A stretch of 64,000 nt of DNA. It comes from Neobacillus kokaensis (GTDB lineage Bacteria; Bacillota; Bacilli; Bacillales; Cytobacillaceae). The DNA lies in NCBI RefSeq assembly GCF_014656545.1, contig NZ_BNDS01000022.1:1-64000 (forward strand). The letters are read 5' to 3'. The notes under the pieces are model-generated. The model saw nothing but the letters and a program-made list of their open reading frames with translations. It did not search any database and was not told the DNA's origin. Each line of letters begins with the position of its first letter. Within the stretch, counting starts at the first letter, position 1. Made by a program: the position numbers and the translations under genes. Shown piece by piece: positions 54,701 through 63,472 of the stretch.

Positions 54701-57700
54701 GTGAAAGGATTTGTCAATTTTGTTATAAAGAATAAATTAGCGGTCTGGCTATTAACCATCATTATCACGGTATCGGGTATTTATTCAGGAACAAGAATGA
54801 ATATGGAAACCATTCCAAATATCTCAATACCTTACTTAATGGTTACCGACGTCTATCCAGGCGCCACTCCAGAAAAAGTGATGGAAGACGTCTCGATGCC
54901 GATTGAAAAAGCAGTTGAAGGGCTTGATCATGTCAAGGCGATTTATTCCAATTCGTATTCCAACATGTCGAGCATTCAGGTGGAATATGAGTATGGCATC
55001 GACATGGATGAGGCGAAACGCGAATTAAAATCGGCGCTAGAAAATGTGAAACTGCCGGAGGGGGCGAAGGAGCCGACAACATCCTCTATCAGCATGAACA
55101 TGATGCCCGTTGTCGCTTTAAGTGTCAGCAGCACAAAAGAGGATATCGTCGAATTAACCTCAACGGTTGAGGAAACCATCCTGCCAAAGATTGAAAAAAT
55201 CGATGGAGTTGCTTCTGCTACAATTACCGGTCAGCATATTGAAGAAGTAGACTTAACCTATAACAAAGCAAAAATGGAAAAGCTCGGCTTAACGGAAGAT
55301 AAAATAAAGGACATGATCAAGGCCAGTAACATGTCCGTTTCCTTAGGGCTGTACGAGTTTAAAGAAGGCGAACAGGCGGTTGCAATTGACGGCAAGTTCA
55401 TGACGCTGAAGGAATTAAAAAACATGCTGATCCCGGTGACGCCGACAGCAGCGAATCCTTCACCATTTGTGAAGCTTAGTGACATAGCCGACATTAAATT
55501 AGTCGGTAAAGTAAAATCCATTTCCCGGACCAACGGGAAAGATGCGATTGCCATTCAAATAGTAAAAGGGCAGCAAGCGAACACGGTGGATGTTGTCAAC
55601 AAGGTAAAAGAATTAGTCAAGGATGAAAAAGCAAAAATTGACGGTCTGGTGATTGATATTACATTAGATCAAGGGAAACCAATTGAAGAATCCGTCGCAA
55701 CGATGATTGAAAAGGCTGTGTTTGGCGGGCTGATTGCGGTATTAATCATCCTTTTATTCCTACGGGATTTTAAATCGATGATCATTTCCATCATCTCGAT
55801 TCCAGTATCAATTTTCATGGCGTTAATGATCTTGAACTGGATGGATATTACGTTGAACATCATGACACTCGGGGCGATTACGGTTGCCATCGGCCGTGTC
55901 ATCGATGACTCGATTGTGGTTGTGGAAAATATATATCGAAGGCTGCATTTAAAAGAAGAAAAATTAACCGGACGTTCCCTTATTCGGGAAGCGACGATTG
56001 AAATGTTCAAGCCGATTGCCTCTTCGACATTAGTAACGGTAGCCGTCTTTGCACCTCTGATCTTTGTTGGCGGGATGGTAGGCGAGCTGTTCGCACCGTT
56101 TGCGTTAACAATGGCCTTTGCGCTCGGAGCATCACTCCTTGTCGCTATTACAATTGTGCCGGCACTGTCACATTTCTTATTTAGAAAAAAATTATACGGT
56201 AACAGGACGACAAAACGTCATAAAGAGGCTGGCGAACTGGCCCAATGGTATAAATGGTTTTTAGAAAAAGTATTGAACCATAAAGTGATTGCATCCCTTC
56301 TTTCGATTCTATTACTAGCCGGAAGCTTAGCGTTAACACCGTTAATTGGTTTTAGTTTTATGGGCAGTGAAGAAGACAAAGTGATGTATTTAACGTATAC
56401 GCCAAAGGCGGGCGAGCTCAAGCAAGAGACAATGGAAAATGTGAAAGTCGTCGAAGATAAAATGCTGAAGCGTAAAGATATTGATATCGTTCAAATCTCC
56501 ATCACAGAAGCCGGTGACCAAACGGCCGTCATGATGGGCGGCGGCGGAGCCGGTGCATTAATGTACCTGATCTTTGACCCTGACATGGAGAACTTCCAGG
56601 AAGTACGTGATGAAATTGAAGACTATGTGAAAAATATCGGTCAGTCCGGCAAGTGGAGGAGCCAGAACTTCTCATCGATGTCAGGGGCTGAAAATGAAGT
56701 CAGCTACACGTTCTACAGTGAAGATATAAATAAACTCAATAAATCTGTCAAAATGGCAGAAGATGTGATGAAGAAACAGAAGGGCGTTAAGGACGTAACA
56801 ACCAGTGCCGAGGACGCTTATGTTGAATATACTCTCCGAGTCCAGCAGGATGACTTGATAAAGTACGGTTTAACGGCGGGGCAGCTTGTGATGATGTTAA
56901 ATCCTTCTCAGCAAGAGAATGTTTTAACAACCATTGAAAAAGACGGTACTTCTTTAGATGTCATTGTGCAGCAAGAGCAAACGAAGCAGAAACCGAAATC
57001 GATTGATGAAATGTTGAAAACGAAGATCCCAACTGCTCTAGGAAAGCCGATGCCGCTTTCAGAGCTAGTCACAGTGAAAAAAGGAACGACATTAAATACC
57101 CTTTCACGAAGCAAAGGGGAGTACTTCGCTAGTGTTACTGGGAAAATCACCGATAAAGATGTTTCAAAGGTAACCTCTAAGGTGAAAAAGGAAATTGATA
57201 AGCTTGATTTGCCTAAAGGGGTAACAGTCGGCGTTGCCGGGGTACAGGCGGATATGACAGAAACCTTTACTCAGCTTGGGGTTGCGATGCTGGCGGCCAT
57301 TGCCATCGTCTACTTTATCCTTGTGGTTACATTTGGTGAAGGTCTCGCTCCATTTGCGATTCTATTCTCATTGCCGTTCACGGTCATTGGTTCATTTGTT
57401 GGCTTATTAATTGCTGGCGAAACGATTTCCGTTTCGGTTATGATGGGACTGTTAATGTTGATCGGAATCGTGGTCACGAACGCAATTGTGTTGGTCGACC
57501 GGATCATTCATATGGAACGCGACGGGTTAGTGATGCGAGATGCGATTTTAGAAGCAGGTGCGACCCGTCTGCGCCCAATCTTGATGACCGCCATTGCTAC
57601 AATTGGGGCGTTGATCCCATTAGCGCTTGGCGCGGGCGGTGGCGGTTTAATATCAAAAGGTCTTGCGATTACCGTTATCGGGGGATTAACAAGTTCAACG

Positions 57701-57787
57701 CTATTAACACTAATCGTTGTACCAATCGTTTATGAAATACTATCAAAAATGTTTAAGAAAAATCGAAGAGAAATTGATGAAACATAG
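54701..57787 (+). CDS. swrC: RND-family efflux pump, SwrC (YerP)-like
   Basis: A GTG start follows GGCAGGTG. This 1028-aa protein is of the AcrB/HAE type, with two halves each having a membrane bundle and a large outer loop. Motifs are MNMETIPNISIPYLMV, GRVIDDSIVVVENIYRR (the proton-relay region of helix 4) and GIVVTNAIVLVDR. In B. subtilis the homologue exports surfactin and other lipopeptides and is needed for swarming. The TetR regulator and operator arrangement match the yerO-yerP pair. Confidence 0.9.
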   Translation: MKGFVNFVIKNKLAVWLLTIIITVSGIYSGTRMNMETIPNISIPYLMVTDVYPGATPEKVMEDVSMPIEKAVEGLDHVKAIYSNSYSNMSSIQVEYEYGIDMDEAKRELKSALENVKLPEGAKEPTTSSISMNMMPVVALSVSSTKEDIVELTSTVEETILPKIEKIDGVASATITGQHIEEVDLTYNKAKMEKLGLTEDKIKDMIKASNMSVSLGLYEFKEGEQAVAIDGKFMTLKELKNMLIPVTPTAANPSPFVKLSDIADIKLVGKVKSISRTNGKDAIAIQIVKGQQANTVDVVNKVKELVKDEKAKIDGLVIDITLDQGKPIEESVATMIEKAVFGGLIAVLIILLFLRDFKSMIISIISIPVSIFMALMILNWMDITLNIMTLGAITVAIGRVIDDSIVVVENIYRRLHLKEEKLTGRSLIREATIEMFKPIASSTLVTVAVFAPLIFVGGMVGELFAPFALTMAFALGASLLVAITIVPALSHFLFRKKLYGNRTTKRHKEAGELAQWYKWFLEKVLNHKVIASLLSILLLAGSLALTPLIGFSFMGSEEDKVMYLTYTPKAGELKQETMENVKVVEDKMLKRKDIDIVQISITEAGDQTAVMMGGGGAGALMYLIFDPDMENFQEVRDEIEDYVKNIGQSGKWRSQNFSSMSGAENEVSYTFYSEDINKLNKSVKMAEDVMKKQKGVKDVTTSAEDAYVEYTLRVQQDDLIKYGLTAGQLVMMLNPSQQENVLTTIEKDGTSLDVIVQQEQTKQKPKSIDEMLKTKIPTALGKPMPLSELVTVKKGTTLNTLSRSKGEYFASVTGKITDKDVSKVTSKVKKEIDKLDLPKGVTVGVAGVQADMTETFTQLGVAMLAAIAIVYFILVVTFGEGLAPFAILFSLPFTVIGSFVGLLIAGETISVSVMMGLLMLIGIVVTNAIVLVDRIIHMERDGLVMRDAILEAGATRLRPILMTAIATIGALIPLALGAGGGGLISKGLAITVIGGLTSSTLLTLIVVPIVYEILSKMFKKNRREIDET

Positions 57788-57813
57788 GGACGTTAATTCC
57801 TGCGTTTCATTTT

Positions 57814-57859
57814 GGGTCAGCCTCCCGCATTTTCGTACAGCGGGGACTGACCCTTTTTT
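57814..57859 (+). terminator. terminator of the RND pump gene
   Basis: GGGTCAG-CCCGC pairs with GCGGG-CTGACCC around an 11-base loop, followed by TTTTTT. Confidence 0.85.
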
Positions 57860-57867
57860 ATTCATAT

Positions 57868-58064
57868 GGTGGATGAAGACCAAACCGCGATGATAATTCG
57901 GTAGAAATGGTCTTCATAGGCCGGATGAAGATCAAACCGCGATGATATTTTGGTTGAAATGGTCTTCATGGGCCGGATGAAGGCCAAAGCGCGAAGATTT
58001 TTCGGTAGAAAAGTCCTTCATAGGGAGGGTGAAGACCAAAACAGGTCTTATTCCCTTATAAAAG
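57868..58064. repeat. 52-bp tandem repeat, three full copies and a fragment, each a hairpin
   Basis: Units at 57868-57919, 57920-57971 and 57972-58023 are each exactly 52 bp; a partial fourth copy starts at 58024. Each unit has GATGAAG..CCA near its start and TGG..CTTCAT near its end, giving a stem of about 10 bp in the first two. Changes between units often keep the pairing. No gene is encoded. Confidence 0.8.
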
Positions 58065-58222
58065 TCAAATTTTTAAACGTATCAGCTCCGTGCTGCTAAA
58101 CGCAAAGGGGTTTAACCTATTTTTAGGTAAATCGCAATGGATATATAATGAACATATTGCTAAACGGTACCAAAAAGGGTAAAATTACACTATAAAGGAA
58201 AATTACCTGGCGGGGGATGAAT

Positions 58223-59710
58223 ATGAACCATTTAAAAATCAAAACAATTAAAAGAGTCCTATGTATCTTGGTTTTGTTATTGTCGGTTGTATTTTTAAGT
58301 TCTTATAGTATCCAAAGGTACACTCTCGCCCATTATCAGGACGATTTGTATGAAAATGGGGTTATTCAGGACGTCGCCAGGCTTTTGCCGACAAAAATTG
58401 AACGAATGGAAACGGGCAAAGAAGAAAAACAAATCGTTGATATTATTAAACGAGCGAATGAAGAGCATCTACCTGTCAGTATTTCAGGAAACGGGCATTC
58501 TCAGGGAGGGCACACTTATTATCCTAACGCAGTTGTATTAGATATGACCCAGTACAATCGTGTGCTTGCGATAGATCCGAAACGGAAAACCATCCACGTC
58601 CAAAGCGGCGCTACTTGGGACCAAATCCAAAAGGCTCTGGCACCTTACGGGTTAGCCGTAAAAGTCATGCAGTCGCAAAACATTTTTACGGTTGGCGGTT
58701 CCATCAGCGCCAATATCCACGGCCGGGATATTCACCACGAATCACTTGGAAGCACGATCAATTGGTTTCGGCTGCTGCTGGCGGATGGAAGGATTGTAAA
58801 AGTCGACAGAGAAACAAATCCCGAATTATTCCATCATGTCATCGGTGGGTATGGGTTATTTGGAGTGATCCTAGATGTTGAATTGCAAGTGACCGATGAC
58901 GAGATTTATGAAATGATTTCGGATACGGTTCCCGTTCAAGATTTTCCGGAGTATGTGAAAAAGCTAAGGGCCAATCCTAACGTAAAACTGGCCTACGGCA
59001 GGATTTCTACCGCGCCCCGCACATTGCTGGATTCCATATTTGTCGTTGAATACCATCAATTATCGGAAACATTGGAACAGAATGAGAGTTTACGAGTGTT
59101 AAAGCATGATGAACAAACGTGGCTGACCGAGGAATTGCTAAATTTTTCACGAAAAACACAAATAGGGAAAGATGTCCTATGGGATTTGCAAACGAAATAT
59201 TTCTTATCGTTAAATCATTCTAAAATCAGCCGTAATAACAGTATGCGCTCGGAAAGTGACTTTTTATTATACAAAAATCCAAACAATACAGACGTTTTAC
59301 AAGAATTTTTCGTCCCGATTGATGAATTCCCCGCTTACATCGAAGACTTGAAGGTTTTTTTAGATAAAGATGATATCAATCTATTAAACCTCACCATTCG
59401 CTATGTTTCAAAAGATGACGGGCCCGCATTGTCCTATGCAAGGGATGACATGATTGCATTAGTTGCTCTTTTCAATCATGGAAAGAAGAAAGAAGACGTG
59501 GAAAAAGCCCAAAGGTCGATTCAGGAAATGATTGATATTACGTTAAAACATAACGGAACATTTTATCTTCCTTACTATCCTTATGCGACAAAGGAGCAAT
59601 TAATAAAGTCCTATCCGAAATTTCCAACGTTTGTGGCGGCAAAGGAAAAATATGACCCCAAAGGCCTGTTTATGAACCTATTTTATGAGAGGTATCGATA
59701 TGAAGAATAA
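58223..59710 (+). CDS. membrane-anchored FAD-linked oxidase
   Basis: ATG 58223 is preferred over ATG 58217, which abuts the ribosome binding motif GGCGGGGG. One N-terminal membrane helix (about 10-28) precedes an FAD-binding type-4 domain (about 65-230) with the flavin-contacting SGNGHSQGG and QSGATWDQIQKAL, then a substrate-cap domain. It is similar to sugar-alcohol/aldonolactone oxidases and DprE1-like enzymes. Substrate unknown. Its last 11 bases overlap the next gene, so translation is likely coupled. Confidence 0.82.
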   Translation: MNHLKIKTIKRVLCILVLLLSVVFLSSYSIQRYTLAHYQDDLYENGVIQDVARLLPTKIERMETGKEEKQIVDIIKRANEEHLPVSISGNGHSQGGHTYYPNAVVLDMTQYNRVLAIDPKRKTIHVQSGATWDQIQKALAPYGLAVKVMQSQNIFTVGGSISANIHGRDIHHESLGSTINWFRLLLADGRIVKVDRETNPELFHHVIGGYGLFGVILDVELQVTDDEIYEMISDTVPVQDFPEYVKKLRANPNVKLAYGRISTAPRTLLDSIFVVEYHQLSETLEQNESLRVLKHDEQTWLTEELLNFSRKTQIGKDVLWDLQTKYFLSLNHSKISRNNSMRSESDFLLYKNPNNTDVLQEFFVPIDEFPAYIEDLKVFLDKDDINLLNLTIRYVSKDDGPALSYARDDMIALVALFNHGKKKEDVEKAQRSIQEMIDITLKHNGTFYLPYYPYATKEQLIKSYPKFPTFVAAKEKYDPKGLFMNLFYERYRYEE

Positions 59711-60215
59711 ACTGATGATCCAAGGGGGAGTCGCGGTAATTCAAACGGCTATCTTTCCTTATTATCTCTTATTTTTAAAAAATATCGGGCAGTCCTATGG
59801 GGCATTTGCTTTACTTTATGCGACTTTTGCTTTTGCCTCCGGTGTTAGTTTTTTGTGTCTAAACCTTCTTCCGATTAAGCCCTCTGTCCGCATTCTTGCT
59901 TCTACAGCATTTGCCGGCCTCGGGTGCTGTATGGCGGTCATCCCGCTCGCGAGTACCCTTTTTCATGTGTGCTTAATTCAAGGGTTCATGGGGATTTTCC
60001 AGGCTATTTATAAAATATCGGAAAAGGAATGGATCAAACAAGAGAAACTAGAATGGAAATCGGATAATCTTCATCATTTTGCCTTGCAAATGATCATCGT
60101 CGTCACAATTCTTGCTACAGGATGGCTGCTGGACTGGTTTTCTATTCATATGCTATTTGAGCTGGCGGCCATATGGTATGGCGTAAATGCTTGGCTGTCG
60201 TGGCGAAGGAAATGA
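59700..60215 (+). CDS. small polytopic membrane protein, half-MFS-like
   Basis: ATG 59700 with GAGAGG upstream overlaps the oxidase stop. The 171-aa protein has about five or six hydrophobic segments, the number found in half of an MFS transporter. No clear family motif is visible. Coupling to the FAD oxidase suggests it helps that enzyme, for example as membrane partner or exporter. It may also be a truncated transporter. Confidence 0.6.
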   Translation: MKNKLMIQGGVAVIQTAIFPYYLLFLKNIGQSYGAFALLYATFAFASGVSFLCLNLLPIKPSVRILASTAFAGLGCCMAVIPLASTLFHVCLIQGFMGIFQAIYKISEKEWIKQEKLEWKSDNLHHFALQMIIVVTILATGWLLDWFSIHMLFELAAIWYGVNAWLSWRRK

Positions 60216-60229
60216 AGAGTCAAATTAGA

Positions 60230-60281
60230 AGGTCAGCCCAAACTGGATTTGTAATAATCCAGCGAGGGACTGACCTTTTTT
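60230..60281 (+). terminator. terminator after the oxidase operon
   Basis: GGTCAG-CC and GG-CTGACC enclose a second perfect CTGGATT/AATCCAG helix, and six T follow. It is close to the end of the convergent GlcG-like gene, so it may serve both. Confidence 0.85.
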
Positions 60282-60285
60282 AAAA

Positions 60286-60708
60286 TTACACAGTCAACAA
60301 TTTCTGTTCAAACACTTTCACTGCAGCCTCTGCCACTTGTACATCATGCGGCACGGTGCTCCCGCTGACGCCAACAGCCCCAACCACTTTGCCGTCGCTC
60401 ACAAGCGGAATGCCGCCGCCGAACACAACAAGACGCCCGTTGTTCGTTGTATTTAACCCATACAGTTCAGCAGCGGGAACTGTTGCCTCCGCCAAATTTG
60501 ATGTAGGCATTTTTAACGCCACTGAAGTCCAGGCTTTATTTTGAGCGATTTCAATACTCGCTAACCAAGCATCATCCATACGGTGAACGGCGATTAGATT
60601 ACCGCCCTCATCCACAACAGAGATCACCATTGATACTCCGATTTTTTTAGCTTCCGCCTCAGCACCTGCAATCAATTCTTTCGCTAGCTCTAATGTCACT
60701 TTACACAT
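60286..60708 (-). CDS. GlcG/HbpS family protein
   Basis: The 140-aa protein has the family core SVVDEGGNLIAVHRMDDAW and GGGIPLVSDGKVVGAVGVSG. Family members bind haem or cofactors and accompany glycolate, propanediol or aldehyde metabolism, but the biochemical role is unclear. ATG 60708 follows GGGAGG. It lies 45 bp downstream of the formaldehyde dehydrogenase gene and is probably co-transcribed with it. Confidence 0.85.
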   Translation of the reverse strand: MCKVTLELAKELIAGAEAEAKKIGVSMVISVVDEGGNLIAVHRMDDAWLASIEIAQNKAWTSVALKMPTSNLAEATVPAAELYGLNTTNNGRLVVFGGGIPLVSDGKVVGAVGVSGSTVPHDVQVAEAAVKVFEQKLLTV

Positions 60709-60753
60709 ATTAAAAACCTCCCAAATTTTAAAATCGTAATGATGGATAAATAC

Positions 60754-61971
60754 TTATTTTTTAATCATCCCATGCGGATCAATCACAAATTTCTTTGAAG
60801 CCCCTTGGTCAAATTCAGCATAGGCAGCTGGCGCTTGATCTAAAGAAATTAGCGTGGCATTTACCGCTTTGGCAATCTGCGCTTTGCCGCTTAGAATCGC
60901 CATCATTAAGTCGCGGTGGTATTTCATAACCGGCGTCTGCCCCGTTACGAAAGTATGGGCTTTTGCCCACCCGAGACCAAGACGCACCTTCAATGTCCCA
61001 ATTTTTGCATCCTCATCAACAGCACCAGGATCGCCAGTCACATACAGCCCCGGAATTCCTAGACGCCCGCCGGCACGGGTTATATCCATAATCGAGTTTA
61101 ATACTGCAGCTGGCGCTTCGCCTGCACCCGCACCATGTCCGTGCGCCTCAAAGCCGACACAGTCAATTGCACAATCAACTTCAGGCACACCTAAAATTTG
61201 GGCAATTTGCTCGCCAAGATTTGGATATTCACGGAGGTTAACCGTTTCACAGCCGAAGCTTCTTGCCTGCGCCAGACGGTCGTTGTTCAAGTCGCCGACG
61301 ATGACAACCGAAGCACCTAATATCTGTGCAGAATGAGCCGCTGCAAGCCCAACTGGACCCGCTCCTGCAACATAAACGGTAGAACCAGGTCTCACGCCTG
61401 CGCTGACCGCTCCGTGATAACCGGTTGGGAAAATATCCGAAAGCATTGTTAAATCAAGAATTTTTTCCAGCGCTTGATCCTTATCAGGGAATTTCAAAAG
61501 CTGAAAATCGGCGTAAGGGACCATAACATATTCAGATTGGCCGCCGACCCACCCGCCCATGTCCACATAACCGTACGCAGAACCCGGACGGTCCGGATTC
61601 ACGTTCTCACAAATATGCGTGTTTTGTTCCTTACAGCTGCGACAGCGGCCGCAAGCAATATTAAATGGAACCGAAACAAGGTCGCCTTTTTTAATAAATT
61701 CCACATCACGGCCGACTTCAATAACTTCACCTGTAATTTCATGACCAAGAACAAGTCCTGAAGGAGCCGTCGTACGACCTCGCACCATGTGCTGGTCACT
61801 GCCGCAGATATTGGTAGTGACAACTTTTAAAATGACCCCGTGATCACATTTCCTCCCGACATTTAACGGATTGACTCCCGGTCCATCTCTAAGAACCAAA
61901 TCAGGATAACTAATATCCTCAACTGCTACACGTCCTGGACCTTTATACACAACCGCCCTGTTTCCTGCCAT
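60754..61971 (-). CDS. fdhA: glutathione-independent formaldehyde dehydrogenase (zinc alcohol dehydrogenase family)
   Basis: This 405-aa protein has catalytic zinc ligands C56 and H77-E78 and structural zinc Cys at 107, 110, 113 and 121. A Rossmann NAD site GAGPVGLAA follows. The long loop between CENVNPDRPGSAYGYVDMGGW and the NAD domain is typical of the Pseudomonas-type FdhA that oxidises formaldehyde without glutathione. ATG 61971 follows GGAGGAACG. An HxlR-type regulator is divergent and a GlcG-like gene follows. Confidence 0.9.
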   Translation of the reverse strand: MAGNRAVVYKGPGRVAVEDISYPDLVLRDGPGVNPLNVGRKCDHGVILKVVTTNICGSDQHMVRGRTTAPSGLVLGHEITGEVIEVGRDVEFIKKGDLVSVPFNIACGRCRSCKEQNTHICENVNPDRPGSAYGYVDMGGWVGGQSEYVMVPYADFQLLKFPDKDQALEKILDLTMLSDIFPTGYHGAVSAGVRPGSTVYVAGAGPVGLAAAHSAQILGASVVIVGDLNNDRLAQARSFGCETVNLREYPNLGEQIAQILGVPEVDCAIDCVGFEAHGHGAGAGEAPAAVLNSIMDITRAGGRLGIPGLYVTGDPGAVDEDAKIGTLKVRLGLGWAKAHTFVTGQTPVMKYHRDLMMAILSGKAQIAKAVNATLISLDQAPAAYAEFDQGASKKFVIDPHGMIKK

Positions 61972-62053
61972 TTTTCACGTTCCTCCATTCTATTGCTTTA
62001 AAAATAGGCAAACAGATAGAGATCTTAGGTGGAAAACAAATCTGAATATTATC

Positions 62054-62130
62054 TATCCTAATTTCATTCTAAAAAAAAAACTTTTTTCTGGAAGAACGCA
62101 CTTTTTTGTGAGAAGGTTACTTATAGGATA
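62054..62130. promoter_or_regulatory. candidate HxlR operator motifs in the fdhA/hxlR gap
   Basis: AGGATA occurs on the plus strand at 62125-62130 and on the minus strand (as TATCCT) at 62054-62059, flanking the divergent promoters. HxlR-type regulators bind pairs of such short repeats. Two ACTTTTTT motifs lie between them. Assignment is by position and pattern only. Confidence 0.35.
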
Positions 62131-62163
62131 CTTTTAAGATACGTAGGGAAGGTGACAAAACGA

Positions 62164-62523
62164 ATGGATGATTTAAGGGCGGAAGTAAGGAAGAAAATTG
62201 AAAATGGTGAATTTAATTGTGAAAAAGAATTTACTTTATCCCTCATTAACGGTAAATGGAAAATTACAATTATTTATTATTTGGCAACAGAAGGCACCTT
62301 ACGCTTCAGCGAAATCAAACGGCTATTTCCGAAAATTACACATAAAGTACTCACCACCCAGATCCGCGAACTTGAAGAAGATGGTATCGTCCATCGAGAA
62401 GTATACCCCGAAGTCCCGCCGAAAGTAGAATATTCATTAACAGAACTAGGTCACAGCCTAATGCCTATTATCCTCATGATGTATGACTGGGGAAAGCAGC
62501 ATATCCAATCCTTTGCAAAATAA
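62164..62523 (+). CDS. HxlR-family transcriptional regulator
   Basis: ATG 62164 with GGGAAGGTG 10 bases upstream is chosen over GTG 62152. The 119-aa winged-helix protein has [32 protein letters not shown] and the family ending [13 protein letters not shown] Cys near the N-terminus (C20) is at the position used for redox or electrophile sensing in related proteins. Divergence from fdhA suggests it controls formaldehyde detoxification, as HxlR does for the hxlAB genes in B. subtilis. Confidence 0.87.
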   Translation: MDDLRAEVRKKIENGEFNCEKEFTLSLINGKWKITIIYYLATEGTLRFSEIKRLFPKITHKVLTTQIRELEEDGIVHREVYPEVPPKVEYSLTELGHSLMPIILMMYDWGKQHIQSFAK

Positions 62524-62681
62524 AAAAGGGGAGGGTTCTTCTGGGGCATTGGGGGGCAGATTTGCTCATGGACAAAAGTTACTTAAATCAATAAGGTAGG
62601 ATAGTGATATTTTATATGGTACTATTTTACCTGGGATAATAATTCGTGATTTTAAAAAGATGGATTCAGTTGGAGGAAACA

Positions 62682-63284
62682 ATGAGGAAAGTACTATTTT
62701 TCTTGATGTTAACATTGCTTACGCTATTTTTAGCTGCTTGTGATAACGGTAGCCCAGACTTGAAAGTCAACACCGTTTCCAAAGCAAATTTAACAGAAAG
62801 AGAGGAAGTGATACTTTCAAGCACTGCGGCTCAATCCTTTGTATTTGATTTCAATGTAGAGGATAAATATAAAGAAGTTGCTGTATGGGTTGAAAAGTAT
62901 AAATCAGGCGAATTAGTTGAAGAGATGAACCATATTTCTACGGGGATTAAAAAAAGGGGTACCATTATCTTTACAACATCGAATATGTCTGAGGGAAGTA
63001 ATCAAGTGCTTTTTACTATTGGCATTAATAGTGATGGTAGTACAAGCACAGGCTGGAATCCGGAAACGATTACTAAAGTAGATGATTTACAAGCTGTATG
63101 GGGAAGTAATCCATTAAGTGACATTGCGATTAAGGATAAGATGGTTTTAGCTAGTATTTGTTATTCGGGAAGCAAAAATGGGATTAGTTCTCTCTCTACT
63201 GATTTTTATAATGATGTGGAAGGGCACATGAACGAGCTGAAAAACTATGATGTGGTGTATTTGCTTAGGAGCGAATTTAAGTAA
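62682..63284 (+). CDS. lipoprotein of unknown function
   Basis: ATG 62682 lies 5 bases after TGGAGGAAA. The 200-aa product has a lipobox FLAAC and a beta-rich extracellular part. No known family was recognised. It is a single gene with a strong terminator (63322-63356), read toward the following glutamate-synthase-like gene. Confidence 0.7.
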   Translation: MRKVLFFLMLTLLTLFLAACDNGSPDLKVNTVSKANLTEREEVILSSTAAQSFVFDFNVEDKYKEVAVWVEKYKSGELVEEMNHISTGIKKRGTIIFTTSNMSEGSNQVLFTIGINSDGSTSTGWNPETITKVDDLQAVWGSNPLSDIAIKDKMVLASICYSGSKNGISSLSTDFYNDVEGHMNELKNYDVVYLLRSEFK

Positions 63285-63321
63285 ATACTAGGGGTTATTT
63301 TAAAATCGAGCGCTATTGTGT

Positions 63322-63356
63322 AAAAAAAGACTGTCATGTTTTGACGGTCTTTTTTT
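63322..63356 (+). terminator. terminator of the lipoprotein gene
   Basis: AAAAAAAGACTGTCA pairs with TGACGGTCTTTTTTT (one mismatch) around a 4-base loop, ending in seven T. Confidence 0.85.
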
Positions 63357-63472
63357 GTGCTTTAAAATAACATACTATTCTGCCCTTCAAACACCAGTAT
63401 ATAAAAATTCATTATTTTGGAAATCATAAAGCTATAAAACGCTTTTTTAAGCAGATAGCCGGAGACATGAAT

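Noticed and set aside
57868-58064. CRISPR array
   Set aside because: Units are contiguous 52-bp tandem repeats without unique spacers.
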